A stretch of DNA of 56,037 nt from DAOTVX01 sp034436015 (GCA_034436015.1 DAOTWG010000001.1:1-56037), one strand, 5' to 3'; shown: positions 14,272 through 22,984, numbered from the stretch's first letter. Notes: generated from the sequence alone by a model not told the origin. Made by a program: numbers and translations.

Positions 14272-17216
14272 GACGTCATTATACCTGTTTTGCCTTCGGG
14301 AGCAGCAGATTCATCAGGCGCGATGGGTAGCCAAATCGTGAAGATGGCGCCTTTCCCTTGTGGAGCGTTTCTGGCTTCGACATGCCCTTTGTGTTGTTCT
14401 ACAATGCTTTGGACGATAGCAAGCCCTAAACCGGCGCCGCCTATGCCGGATTCGCGCCCGGCGCGCCCTCGGTAGAATCGCTCGAAGATGTGGGGTAAAT
14501 CCTCGGCAAGGAGGCCCGGGCCGCTATCCTGAACACTCAGAGCAACGCCGGCCTGTCCGCAACGGCGTTCCGCGCGCGTTCGCACCCATATTGTTCCGCC
14601 TGTGGATGTGTAGTGAAGGGCATTGATAAGCAGGTTAGAAAAAGCCTGCGCCACCATGAATTCATCCAGCCATACAGGAGGCAAGTCGGCGCCCAGTTCG
14701 GTACAGATGGAGATTCCGCGCTCTTCCGCCAGACTACCGCGATCATGGATAACGTTTTCTACAAGACGGTTGAGATCGTGGAGTTGGAAATGAAAGACCA
14801 TCTGCCCTGAATCGAGGCAAGAGAGGTCGAGCAAGTCTTCGATCAGCCGTCGTAGGCGTTGTAGCTCGCGCTCGACAATTTCCAGATTTTTCTCCGTGCG
14901 GTTGGCCGGCTGAGCACGCATCATTTGGGAATACAGCAACAGGTTTGCTAGAGGGGTGCGCAACTCATGGTTGATGTTCGCAATGAATTCCGATTTCAAG
15001 CGGTCGGCTTCTTGCGCTTTCTGCAACGCCCTTCGCAGAGCCTGTGTGCGCTCTTCCACTATGGCTTCGAGACGTTCCGAATACTCCGCCAGGGTTTGTT
15101 GCGCTTTCTTGATTTCGCTAATATCCCGTGCAATGCCCAAGGCGCCGACGATATTGCCGTTTTCATCGTAGCGAGGGATCGCCGTTGTCGAGACCCAGCG
15201 TTCCTCGCCGGTGATGGGGCTTCTGATTTTCTCTTCTTTCCCGATTATCTGGGCTCCGCCGCTCATAAGGCGCTGTGCATACTCCAACCACTGACGCGCT
15301 GTCTCTTCGGGGTAGAAATCGCATGGGGTTTTGCCAATGACATCCTCCGGGCAGACGCCTAGATAGCGAGCATAGGAAAGGCTGGTTGCTACGTACCGCC
15401 CCTCTCGGTCCATGAACCAGATGAGGTCAGGGCTGTGGTCGAGCAAAGAGCGCAGTAAATTCCTCTCGAATCGCAACTGGGCCTCTGTTCGCTGGCGTTC
15501 TTGCAAGAGAAAGGCACCTTGTAAGGCAGTACTGATTTGCCGTGTCAATGCTTCGCGCCAGAGACCGGCAGCAGCAAGGAGAGGCCCAAACAGAATGTAA
15601 CCGAAGTGTTGTTCTGCTCGAAAATGGAGTGGTTCCAAAAGCAGGGCGAAGCGTTCCTCGGACGAGAGAATCTCGCTTGGCAACAATTGGCGAGTTGGGA
15701 AACGCCGGCCCTCCAGTTCGCGGCGGCGCACGCCGTGATGATAGGCCAACGCCAGATACGCCCATGAAGATGGCGTTCTTTTCGTTCCCTTTCTAGGTTG
15801 CTCGTAGAGAGCGAGGTAACAGTCCTGAATTTGGAGTTGTGGCAGAACAGCAGCAATGACGTCGGTCAGAACAGACAGATCGAAAGCCGTCATCAGTGGT
15901 TCGCTGATGTTCGTGATAAAGTCAAACCCCTGTCGTTCTAGCTGAAGACGTCGGTTTCCGCACGACCAATGAACGATCTCGGTCACCATTGCCTGGGCTC
16001 GCAGCCAGAGATCGCTGCAAGCGGCCTTTTCCGGGAAGGAGTGTTGCAGATAGGAGCGCAATAGGGCGAGAATCCGATTCCAGACGGAAACGTTGTTTAT
16101 ACCCGATGGAACAGCAACGTGATGCAACAGCATGTCCCAGGAACGTAGGAAGGGTTCCTCCTCGCCGGTTCTGAAAGCGACGATGCAATTGCCCAGTAAT
16201 TCGGCAGCCCAATTGGCGGGCAGGCACTCACCTAGGTCGCCGACCGTTTCCATCAAAGCAGATAGGATCGAGTTGCTGTGTCCCGCAGGAAAAAGAGAGG
16301 CAGTTTCATCGGGGAGCGATTGATAACGCCTACAACCACAGGAGTGGCGAACGATCAGCTTCGCGGATAAGACGGCGGTATCCAAGACCTTTGATCCTGC
16401 TAGCCGGGCGAACAAAATCTCTGCTGCCGCTCTCCCTTGTTCATAAAGCGGCTGACGGACAGTGGTTAGCGGTGGAGAGGAAAAAGCCGCCTCTGGAACG
16501 TCGTCGAAACCGATAACTTTGACATCCTCCGGCACGCGCAGGCCGCGTTGCTGCAAGGCGATCAACACGCCCAGAGCCATATCATCGTTCGCGGAGACGA
16601 CAGCCTCGAAGGTGGTTTGGCGCTCTTCAAGGAGCAAACGCACCGCTCTGATACCGGAAGAGATCAGGAAATCACCTGGAGCAACGAGGGCGGGATCAAA
16701 GGGAATGCAGTATTTGCTCAACGTGTCGCGGTAGGCGCGATATCGCTCCTCTGCTTCCGGATTGGTTTCCGGGCCGCGCAGGAAGGCAATTCGGCGCAGG
16801 CCATGCCCCTCAATCAGGTGGACAAGAGCCTGTTGTATGCCGTCGCTGTTATTCACGAGAACGCTTGGCATATCCGGCAAGGGCATGGCGATGTTGACCA
16901 TTGGCAGGGAGGCATACCGTCGTAAGAAAAGACGGAAAGTTTCTGGTCCAGCATATTCACCGATCGCGCCGCCCATGACGATGAGACCATCCACGTTGTC
17001 CGGACGCGCCAACTTGTAAGCCACATTCCGCTGGCCGGAGAATTGCAAATCGATGCCCAGCCCGCCCCCGACGAAGCAGAAGAGGTTGGCGTTATGTTCC
17101 TCCGCGGCATCCGCGACACCACGCCAACCCGCGGCCTGATAGCCACTTTCTCGAATATAACCGGTTAGCAGGCCGATGGTCGGTCTCCGAAACGGAACCT
17201 TTTCCTGTCTGACCAT
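14268..17216 (-). CDS. sensor histidine kinase with LacI-type sugar-binding domain and PAS domain
   Basis: A 982-residue soluble protein. Residues about 10-300 match the periplasmic-binding-protein-like ligand domain of LacI-family repressors (IGLLTGYIRESGY at the start, ANDDMALGVLIALQQRG, VIGFDDVPEA). The LacI helix-turn-helix is absent, since the domain starts directly at the N-terminus. A helical, GAF-like region follows (about 330-570), then a PAS domain (about 575-690, SPDLIWFMDREGRY). A coiled coil leads to the HisKA box with H750 in ANINHELRTP. The ATPase domain has SNLLINALHY, DSGPGL and GAGLGLAIV. No membrane helix is seen, so it should sense a cytoplasmic sugar. Known families contain such hybrids. 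No response regulator is adjacent; one lies at 22540. Confidence 0.88.
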   Translation of the reverse strand: MVRQEKVPFRRPTIGLLTGYIRESGYQAAGWRGVADAAEEHNANLFCFVGGGLGIDLQFSGQRNVAYKLARPDNVDGLIVMGGAIGEYAGPETFRLFLRRYASLPMVNIAMPLPDMPSVLVNNSDGIQQALVHLIEGHGLRRIAFLRGPETNPEAEERYRAYRDTLSKYCIPFDPALVAPGDFLISSGIRAVRLLLEERQTTFEAVVSANDDMALGVLIALQQRGLRVPEDVKVIGFDDVPEAAFSSPPLTTVRQPLYEQGRAAAEILFARLAGSKVLDTAVLSAKLIVRHSCGCRRYQSLPDETASLFPAGHSNSILSALMETVGDLGECLPANWAAELLGNCIVAFRTGEEEPFLRSWDMLLHHVAVPSGINNVSVWNRILALLRSYLQHSFPEKAACSDLWLRAQAMVTEIVHWSCGNRRLQLERQGFDFITNISEPLMTAFDLSVLTDVIAAVLPQLQIQDCYLALYEQPRKGTKRTPSSWAYLALAYHHGVRRRELEGRRFPTRQLLPSEILSSEERFALLLEPLHFRAEQHFGYILFGPLLAAAGLWREALTRQISTALQGAFLLQERQRTEAQLRFERNLLRSLLDHSPDLIWFMDREGRYVATSLSYARYLGVCPEDVIGKTPCDFYPEETARQWLEYAQRLMSGGAQIIGKEEKIRSPITGEERWVSTTAIPRYDENGNIVGALGIARDISEIKKAQQTLAEYSERLEAIVEERTQALRRALQKAQEADRLKSEFIANINHELRTPLANLLLYSQMMRAQPANRTEKNLEIVERELQRLRRLIEDLLDLSCLDSGQMVFHFQLHDLNRLVENVIHDRGSLAEERGISICTELGADLPPVWLDEFMVAQAFSNLLINALHYTSTGGTIWVRTRAERRCGQAGVALSVQDSGPGLLAEDLPHIFERFYRGRAGRESGIGGAGLGLAIVQSIVEQHKGHVEARNAPQGKGAIFTIWLPIAPDESAAPEGKTGIMTS

Positions 17217-17242
17217 TTTCTTAATACACGGGTTATAACTGC

Positions 17243-17271
17243 AGTATAGTGTGACTTTGCTAAGAGGTCAA
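17243..17271 (-). promoter_or_regulatory. promoter of the sensor-kinase / carbohydrate gene run
   Basis: On the minus strand, TTGACC (17266-17271), a 17-base spacer and TATACT (17243-17248) form a good housekeeping promoter about 27 bases before the kinase start codon. It would drive the kinase, SIS gene and perhaps the following five genes. Confidence 0.7.
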
Positions 17272-17445
17272 TATACCGGCGCTCCCGGACCGGTGCTCTT
17301 ATCAGTTTTATTATTGGCGTTTGGGTTGATTATCCGTATAGGACAAGGTCAAGTTGTCAACACATCCTCCTCGCCGGAGTCCTTTTCCGCGATTCAGGGC
17401 TTGCATAATTCACCTGTTTCGTGCATACTAGAGTAGGAGCGCGTT

Positions 17446-20400
17446 ATGGCAAAGGTTCCATTGCGTGCATATGTCCGCGAAATCAAAGAGCTGATTGAGA
17501 AGGAGCATCTTGGGGAGGCGATTGCCCATTGTTTGCACATCCTCAAGACGTTCCCGATGTATGTGGATGCCTATCGTTTACTGGGGGAGGCCTTGCTGGA
17601 AATGCACCGCTATGCCGACGCGGCAGACATCTTTCAGCGCATTTTGGCAGCGGTTCCAGATGACTTCATTGCCCATCTTGGGATGAGCATTGCGCGCGAG
17701 AGTGAGAACAGGCTGGACGAGGCAATCTGGCACATGGAATGCGCCTTCGAGATGCAGCCATCAAATCCGGCAGTCCAGGCAGAGTTGCGCCGTCTCTACG
17801 GCCGTCGGGATGGCGTTGAACCGCTGAAAATCCGTCTCAACCGCGAGGCACTTGCCAACATGTATCTGCAAGGCGAGTTGTACAACCAGGCGATTGCAGA
17901 ATTACGTAGCCTTCTCAGTGAAGATCCACAACGCCCTGATCTGCAGGTTATGTTGGCGCGAGCCTACTTCCGCGCCGGGCGAAAAGCGGAAGCGCTGGAG
18001 AGCTGCGCAGAGTTATTGAAAAAGTACCCTTACTGCCTCGATGCATTGCGTATCATGAGCGATCTACTGCCGGGCACCTCCCATGCGGAGAACGTTCAGG
18101 TTTACCGCAGTCGCCTGCGGAACCTTGACCCTTACTCTGCTTTCGCGAGCGGGTCGGTATTCCAATCTGACCAAGTGGTAGATAATGCGATTACCCTGGA
18201 GCACTTGAAATACCAACCCGGGGAACACGCGCTTCCTCCCCACGAAGAGTGGGCGGTTTCGTTGGGCATCCAGCTGGAGAGCATAGAGGCGCAGCAAACG
18301 GAGATTCCCGATTGGCTGGCCGCTACGGCCCCGTTCGAGGAGTCACCCCATGTATCCGGCATAGAGACGCCCGCCGAACTTCCAGCAGAGAGCAGGATTC
18401 CCGATTGGATGCGCGCGGCCGGTTGGGGTGAGGCTACCGGGGCGGCAGCAGAAGGTTTTGCGGAAGCAGAAACAGGAGAACCCTCCTCTATCGAGCCGGC
18501 CTCCGTTGCCGACATCCCCGACTGGCTGAAGGCAATGGCGCCAGCCGCTATTCTGGAACCATCCTCGCCGGCGGAAACAACACAACCTCCAACGGGGGAA
18601 GAAGCGCCCGACTTAGAATGGTTAAAGTCTCTGGAGATGTCCCAGTACCCACAGGTTGCGTCGGAGAGAAGCGGCGAGACTCCTGCGGCCGTTTCCGCGC
18701 CAGTCGAGGAAGAGACGCCGGATTGGCTGCAAGGGATGATGGCGGCGGGCGGCATCCCGGCAGCGGAGGCCGCGCCTGTGACAGATAAGGAGACATCGGA
18801 GACGGTTCCTACGCCGGCAGAAGAGATGCCCAATTGGCTACAGGAGATGATGGCAGAGGGAGGTATCCCTATGACAGAGGCGGTACCTGCCTCGGCCGAG
18901 GAAGAAACACCGACTTGGTTCCAAGAAATAGGAGAAAATGGCATCCCTTTGGCAGAGACAAAGCCTGCCGCGGGCGCCGAAGAGGAAGCGCCGGAATTCA
19001 TGCCCGGCTCGGCCGAGGAGACGATTCCGGACTGGTTGCAAGGATTGGTGAACGAAAGTCACACGCAGCCTACGGAACCTGCCTCGCCGGAAAGCGAGGA
19101 AATTTCGGGCCGGTTGAAGGGGTTGCCCGCCGAGGGCGAAGAGGTCATGATGGAAGGGGAGAAGGCAGGAGAGGAGGAAATCAAAGAAGAACCATCCGCG
19201 CCGGGAGCGGAAACGATCCCAGCAATTTCGTCTATGGAGGCTACCCCTGCTATGGCAGAAGAAGGCGACAATATTCTTGACGGCAGCGACGCCCTGGCCT
19301 GGTTGGAGGCTTTGGCCGCCCGGCAAGGTGCTCGCGCGGATGAACTGATTACGCGTCCGGAATCCCGCCCCGAGGAAGAAATGCCCGAATGGGTTCAGCG
19401 ATTGGCGGTGGAGTCCGCGACTCCATCGGAGCGAACGGAAGCGCCCATGCAGGGTAAGGCAGCAGAACCTCCCGTCGCTGAGCCTGTGGAAACGCTTCCT
19501 TCCACAGAGGAAGCCCTTGAAGGACCGGCGCTCGATGAAGAAGAAGAGCCGCCGCTGGAGATACCACAAATCTTCCCGGAACCGCCCGAGCCTGCGACTG
19601 TACCCATTCAGGAATCCGCCGGGAAGGGCGCTCCTGCCTGGTCGCGGGAATGGCTGGAGGCGGAAAGCGGCAGCGCCACCGAAAGCGTAACCGAGCCTGC
19701 GGAAGAATTGCCGGAGTGGTTACGCGATCTGGCGGAGGAGAAGCCTGCGGAACCGGTCTCTGCCGCAGAGGAAGAGATCCCCTATTGGCTGCGCGCGGAA
19801 TTTGCCGAGGAGATGGAGACCGGCAGAGTTACTCAACCTTCCGCTGGCGAGGAGGTAGTTGTTTTACCAGAGGAAAGAATGGTTGAGGAGGAACTCACCA
19901 AACCGGCAGAAAGCGAGGCAAGGGTGGAGGCAGAGGGAGCCAGGATTTCGGCTGCCGGCAAGGAAAAGTTGCCGGCCTGGTTCGCGAGGAAGCAGCAACA
20001 AGAGAGCGTGGAAGCGGCCGGAGAGGCAGAAGGGAAGCTGCCGGATTGGTTGGCGGCGGAGTTCGACGAGGAGACGAGCATGCTATCTGCCGCGCCGGCA
20101 GCCGAAGAGCCCACTTGGGCGCGACGCGAGGCCGCCGTAGAAACCGAAGCAATGACCGGTGCGCCCGTCGGGGAGGAAGAAGCAATATTGGCCGAGGAGA
20201 CCCCCTCCGGCTGGGCGGGAAAGGAAGCCGCTCTCGAAACCGAAACGATACCCGCCACGTTGCCCATTGACGAAGAACCTTTCCCGCCGGAAGAAGCCAT
20301 TTCCGGCTGGGCGGGAAAGGAAGCCGCTCTCGAAGCCGAAACGACACCCGCCACGTTGCCCATCGACGAAGAACCTTTCCCGCCGGAAGAAGCCATTTCC

Positions 20401-20916
20401 GGCTGGGCAGGGAAGGAAGCCGCCCTGGAAGCAGACATGACGGTAGAGCCGTCCCCCGCTTCGGAAGAAGTCGAAGAACCTTTGGCAGAGATGCCACAAC
20501 CCACCTCGCCGGAAGAATGGGTGCCGGAGATCGTCGAGGAGGCAGAGCCGATGGATCGCGCCGGTGGGAAGGAAGCAACAGCGCCTTCCCCCGAGCCGAA
20601 AATTGTCAGCCCATCTGCTCCTGTTAGCCCAGCGAGAGTAAGGCCTGCTGCTGGCGCCCCCAAGGACAACGAGGCGCTTCTTGGAGCGCAGACCGCCCTC
20701 CACAATGGACAGCTGGTGGAGGCAATGCAAGAGTATGGGCGCCTGATCCGCAAAGGCAAGTTTCTAAAAGAAATCATCCACGACTTGCATGAAGCAACCT
20801 ATCGCTATCCCGTCGAGGTTCTCCTCTGGCAAACGCTAGGGGACGCCTACATGCGCGCCAATCAATTGCAGGATGCCCTTGATGCGTACACGAAGGCGGA
20901 GGAGTTGCTTCGCTAA
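17446..20916 (+). CDS. giant TPR protein with an array of PDWL-type tryptophan motifs
   Basis: The 1156-residue protein has tetratricopeptide repeats at both ends (about 15-230 and 1085-1150). Between them lies a very acidic, low-complexity region rich in Glu, Pro and Ala. In that region a short motif of the type (I/E/L)P-(D/E/N)-W-(L/F/M) recurs at least 14 times, about every 30-60 residues (for example EIPDWLAA, ETPDWLQG, EMPNWLQE, ELPEWLRD, KLPDWLAA). Proteins like this are common in Chloroflexota, but I know no tested function. TPR ends suggest scaffolding, and the regular Trp motifs look like docking sites. No signal peptide or membrane helix is seen. TAGGAG lies just before ATG. A poor promoter, TTGCAT-17-CATACT (17401-17429), is possible. 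Confidence 0.8.
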   Translation: MAKVPLRAYVREIKELIEKEHLGEAIAHCLHILKTFPMYVDAYRLLGEALLEMHRYADAADIFQRILAAVPDDFIAHLGMSIARESENRLDEAIWHMECAFEMQPSNPAVQAELRRLYGRRDGVEPLKIRLNREALANMYLQGELYNQAIAELRSLLSEDPQRPDLQVMLARAYFRAGRKAEALESCAELLKKYPYCLDALRIMSDLLPGTSHAENVQVYRSRLRNLDPYSAFASGSVFQSDQVVDNAITLEHLKYQPGEHALPPHEEWAVSLGIQLESIEAQQTEIPDWLAATAPFEESPHVSGIETPAELPAESRIPDWMRAAGWGEATGAAAEGFAEAETGEPSSIEPASVADIPDWLKAMAPAAILEPSSPAETTQPPTGEEAPDLEWLKSLEMSQYPQVASERSGETPAAVSAPVEEETPDWLQGMMAAGGIPAAEAAPVTDKETSETVPTPAEEMPNWLQEMMAEGGIPMTEAVPASAEEETPTWFQEIGENGIPLAETKPAAGAEEEAPEFMPGSAEETIPDWLQGLVNESHTQPTEPASPESEEISGRLKGLPAEGEEVMMEGEKAGEEEIKEEPSAPGAETIPAISSMEATPAMAEEGDNILDGSDALAWLEALAARQGARADELITRPESRPEEEMPEWVQRLAVESATPSERTEAPMQGKAAEPPVAEPVETLPSTEEALEGPALDEEEEPPLEIPQIFPEPPEPATVPIQESAGKGAPAWSREWLEAESGSATESVTEPAEELPEWLRDLAEEKPAEPVSAAEEEIPYWLRAEFAEEMETGRVTQPSAGEEVVVLPEERMVEEELTKPAESEARVEAEGARISAAGKEKLPAWFARKQQQESVEAAGEAEGKLPDWLAAEFDEETSMLSAAPAAEEPTWARREAAVETEAMTGAPVGEEEAILAEETPSGWAGKEAALETETIPATLPIDEEPFPPEEAISGWAGKEAALEAETTPATLPIDEEPFPPEEAISGWAGKEAALEADMTVEPSPASEEVEEPLAEMPQPTSPEEWVPEIVEEAEPMDRAGGKEATAPSPEPKIVSPSAPVSPARVRPAAGAPKDNEALLGAQTALHNGQLVEAMQEYGRLIRKGKFLKEIIHDLHEATYRYPVEVLLWQTLGDAYMRANQLQDALDAYTKAEELLR
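20206..20436 (+). repeat. 96-bp in-frame tandem repeat inside the PDWL/TPR gene
   Basis: A 96-base unit (32 codons, SGWAGKEAALE...FPPEEAI) starts at 20206, 20302 and 20398. The first two copies are complete and almost identical at the DNA level; the third is partial and ends near 20436. The near identity suggests recent duplication by slippage or unequal crossover. Copy number could vary between strains. Confidence 0.85.
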
Positions 20917-21032
20917 GGACAACCGTGCGTAAGCGCATTCCGCTTTCTCCTTCGCGAACTTTGCTCTTGCGGATCAACGTCGCACCAACTCGGAACACAA
21001 TTGTGAAATACTGTACTAAGAACCTGCTCGTG

Positions 21033-21078
21033 TGGTACAATCAGGCTTCAGGGCATTGCTGCCCTGAAGCCTTTCTTT
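21033..21078 (+). promoter_or_regulatory. extended -10 promoter followed directly by a perfect terminator-like hairpin (ndk leader)
   Basis: TG-G-TACAAT (21033-21041) is an extended -10 element. Transcription would begin near 21048, inside a perfect 13-bp hairpin: 21043-21055 pairs with 21060-21072 around TTGC, followed by TTCTTT. If the promoter is real, part of the hairpin forms the 5' end of the ndk mRNA. Alternatively it is the terminator of the TPR gene upstream. Both readings fit. Confidence 0.6.
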
Positions 21079-21096
21079 GTGGAGACGAACGAAAAA

Positions 21097-21555
21097 ATGG
21101 AACGCTCTCTTGTATTGGTTAAACCGGATGGGGTTCAGCGTGGATTGATTGGCGAGGTCATTTCCCGTCTGGAGCGGCGTGGCCTGCGGCTGATTGCGGC
21201 GCGCTTGATGTGGGTCGGCCGCGAGCTGGCAGAGGCGCACTACGCTGTTCACAAAGGAAAACCGTTCTATGACGGTTTGATACGTTACATCACGTCGGCG
21301 CCTGTAATGGCAATGGTTTGGGAGGGGCCAAATGCGATCGCTGCAATTCGACAGACCATGGGAGCAACGCGTCCGAGCGAGGCGGCGCCGGGTTCCGTCC
21401 GTCACGATTTCGCCCTCGCGGTCGGCCGCAACCTGACTCACGCTTCCGATACGCCGGAAAACGGCGAAAAGGAAATCGCTCTGTGGTTCCAGCCGGAAGA
21501 ACTGGTCTCCTGGCAACGGGACAACGACAAGTGGATTTTCGAGTCGGACTTTTGA
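21097..21555 (+). CDS. ndk: nucleoside diphosphate kinase
   Basis: The 152-residue enzyme transfers the terminal phosphate of ATP to nucleoside diphosphates through a phospho-histidine. Family marks are ERSLVLVKPDGVQRGLIGE at the N-terminus, the MGATRPSEAAPGSVR loop, and NLTHASD, which carries the active-site histidine. The usual family form at that point is NxxHGSD; here Gly is Ala. ATG 21097 starts the conserved sequence; an upstream GTG at 21079 would add six unrelated residues. Length is typical (about 140-155). A hairpin lies in the leader and a second, two-way hairpin follows the stop. Confidence 0.96.
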   Translation: MERSLVLVKPDGVQRGLIGEVISRLERRGLRLIAARLMWVGRELAEAHYAVHKGKPFYDGLIRYITSAPVMAMVWEGPNAIAAIRQTMGATRPSEAAPGSVRHDFALAVGRNLTHASDTPENGEKEIALWFQPEELVSWQRDNDKWIFESDF

Positions 21556-21568
21556 GTAAGCGGAAAAC

Positions 21569-21601
21569 AAAAAGGCGCGTCGAAAGACGAACGCGCTTTT
21601 T
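21569..21601. terminator. two-way terminator between ndk and rsfS
   Basis: An A-run, then GCGCGT...ACGCGC (arms about 21575-21580 and 21591-21596) with an inner CGTC-GAAA-GACG pairing, then a T-run. The symmetric A/T flanks allow termination from both sides. The rsfS stop codon (21600-21602) lies at the edge of the T-run. Confidence 0.85.
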
Positions 21602-21944
21602 ATTTCAAACGCAGAAGAACCCGGCCGTTTCCCCAGAGTTCTTCCAGGCGATAATACTGCCGTAGATCGCTCGTCATCAGGTGCACGATGAGGCTGCCGT
21701 AGTCAAGCGCCAGCCAACCGTCTTCCGGCCGTCCTTCCTGACGATGCCAGTCGGTTGCCTGTTTGGCCACTTTTTCCTCTACTCCCTCGGCCAAGGCGCG
21801 TAACATGCGGTCGCTGGTGGCTGTGCAAATGATGAAATAGTCTGCAATGGGCGTCAACTGCTGAATATCCAGCAAAAGAATGTCTTCCCCCTTTTTCTCC
21901 TCTAAAGCGTCCACAACGATACGGGCAAGTTCGAGCGTATCCAG
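21600..21944 (-). CDS. rsfS: ribosomal silencing factor RsfS, probably with a non-ATG start
   Basis: RsfS binds ribosomal protein L14 and blocks subunit joining in slow growth. The frame shows the family core: ALEEKKGEDILLLDI, PIADYFIICTATSDRM, and the GWLALDYGSLIVHLMT and YYRLEELWG segments near the end. Family proteins start with a conserved LELARIIVDALEEK-like helix. That helix is encoded here too (LDTLELARIVVDALEEKK), but the frame has no ATG, GTG or TTG before it. The first usual start, GTG 21914, would lose it. A CTG at 21944, six bases after GAGG, is the best candidate. The product would be about 114 residues, the normal length. The gene follows thpR and likely shares its transcript. 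Confidence 0.9.
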   Translation of the reverse strand: MDTLELARIVVDALEEKKGEDILLLDIQQLTPIADYFIICTATSDRMLRALAEGVEEKVAKQATDWHRQEGRPEDGWLALDYGSLIVHLMTSDLRQYYRLEELWGNGRVLLRLK

Positions 21945-21956
21945 GATGCACCTCGT

Positions 21957-22538
21957 TCAAGATGATTTCAAGGGTAGCGTATAGAGGCGGGTATAGACAG
22001 CGCCATCCGGTCGCAAATCGGATTTGAAAACGTGGATCGCCGAGACGGGGATCGCACCCAGTTCGCCAATTTGGGTTTCCTCCAGAGCAAGGCGCACGCG
22101 TTGTTTCTCCTCGGCGTTCAGGCGTTGATTGATTCGGCCAATGGTCAGATGGGGCGAAAAGGGGCGATCTTCGGGCGGATAGCCCAGGCGAGCGCAGATG
22201 CTTTCAACGTTTCGCTGCATCGTCTGTAGGGTCGGTGGAGACGTCAGCCCAATCCAAATGACGCGCGGTTGCGCCCGGCTCGGAAATACGCCCAGGCCGC
22301 CTGCAGACATGTAGAAGACCGTGTGCTCAGCAGCTTCTGCTCCCAGAAGCGGAGTCAACTGCTCCAGCATAGCCAGCGAGGTTTCTCCGAGAAATTTGAG
22401 CGTAAGATGGATGTTGCTTGCCGGCACCCAGCGGACGAGCGGAGCAGGCAACTTCTGACGCAATGCCGAAGTGCGACGTGCAATGATCGCCTGCACATCG
22501 CGCGGGGTCTCAATCGCGATAAACGCGCGAACGGTCAT
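21957..22538 (-). CDS. thpR: RNA 2',3'-cyclic phosphodiesterase (2'-5' RNA ligase family)
   Basis: A 193-residue protein of the 2H phosphoesterase superfamily. It opens 2',3'-cyclic phosphates on RNA. The two catalytic HxTx motifs are HLTL (IHLTLKFLG) and HLTI (SPHLTIGRI), separated by about 80 residues as usual. The N-terminal RAFIAIETP strand is typical. ATG 22538 is chosen because it begins the conserved sequence one base after the response-regulator stop; a TTG at 22553 overlaps that gene and is less likely. It is the middle gene of the unit response regulator, thpR, rsfS. Confidence 0.92.
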   Translation of the reverse strand: MTVRAFIAIETPRDVQAIIARRTSALRQKLPAPLVRWVPASNIHLTLKFLGETSLAMLEQLTPLLGAEAAEHTVFYMSAGGLGVFPSRAQPRVIWIGLTSPPTLQTMQRNVESICARLGYPPEDRPFSPHLTIGRINQRLNAEEKQRVRLALEETQIGELGAIPVSAIHVFKSDLRPDGAVYTRLYTLPLKSS

Positions 22539-22539
22539 C

Positions 22540-22908
22540 TCAGGCCGCGTCAAGAGCTTTCTCCACAGCCTCCTTCAATTCCAGAAATCCTACCGGCTTT
22601 ACCAGGTAAGAAGTCGCTCCAGCATCGAGGCAGGCTTGGATGTCGGCAGGCATCCCCCGCGCCGAGACGACGACGACCGGAATGTGCGCAAGACCAGGGT
22701 CGGAACGGATAAATCTCAACACATCCAGGCCGGAAAGATCCGGCATCATGATGTCCAACACAACCACGTTCGGCTTGTGCTCTGCAATCAGAGTCATCGC
22801 CCGTTGACTGCCCAGCGCCGTCAAAACCCGGTAGCCGCTGACGCGCATCATTTCCGCGAACATTTCCGCGGCGTCTTGTTCGTCCTCCACAACAACAACG
22901 GTCCTCAT
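22540..22908 (-). CDS. single-domain response regulator
   Basis: A 122-residue CheY-like receiver domain without an output domain. The acidic pocket (VVVEDEQD), the phospho-acceptor Asp in VVLDIMMPD, the VVVSA segment and the Lys in YLVKPVGF are all present. ATG 22908 is selected because AGGAGG precedes it and VVVVEDEQ begins right after it; an upstream in-frame ATG would add 30 residues. It heads a unit with thpR and rsfS. No kinase is adjacent. The LacI-domain kinase at 14268 also lacks a partner, but pairing is only a guess. Confidence 0.92.
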   Translation of the reverse strand: MRTVVVVEDEQDAAEMFAEMMRVSGYRVLTALGSQRAMTLIAEHKPNVVVLDIMMPDLSGLDVLRFIRSDPGLAHIPVVVVSARGMPADIQACLDAGATSYLVKPVGFLELKEAVEKALDAA

Positions 22909-22938
22909 CAGCCTCCTAGACTCTTGCATCTCGTTTCT

Positions 22939-22967
22939 AAAATAGCACAAGATGAGGGAAATGACAA
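22939..22967 (-). promoter_or_regulatory. promoter of the response regulator-thpR-rsfS unit
   Basis: Minus strand: TTGTCA (22962-22967), 17-base spacer, TATTTT (22939-22944), with TGC just before the -10 as in an extended element. The start codon lies about 30 bases downstream. Confidence 0.65.
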
Positions 22968-22984
22968 GAGGAACGGTTTGGGAT

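Noticed and set aside
14268..17216. Reading the kinase as a LacI-family repressor
   Set aside because: The DNA-binding HTH is missing and the C-terminal two-thirds is a full PAS-HisKA-ATPase kinase.
18132..20777. Long minus-strand open frames of 227-314 codons opposite the PDWL/TPR gene
   Set aside because: They are Ser/Ala or Arg-rich mirror frames of an acidic, repeat-rich gene with strong sense-strand motifs and TPRs. They have no start signals or family motifs.
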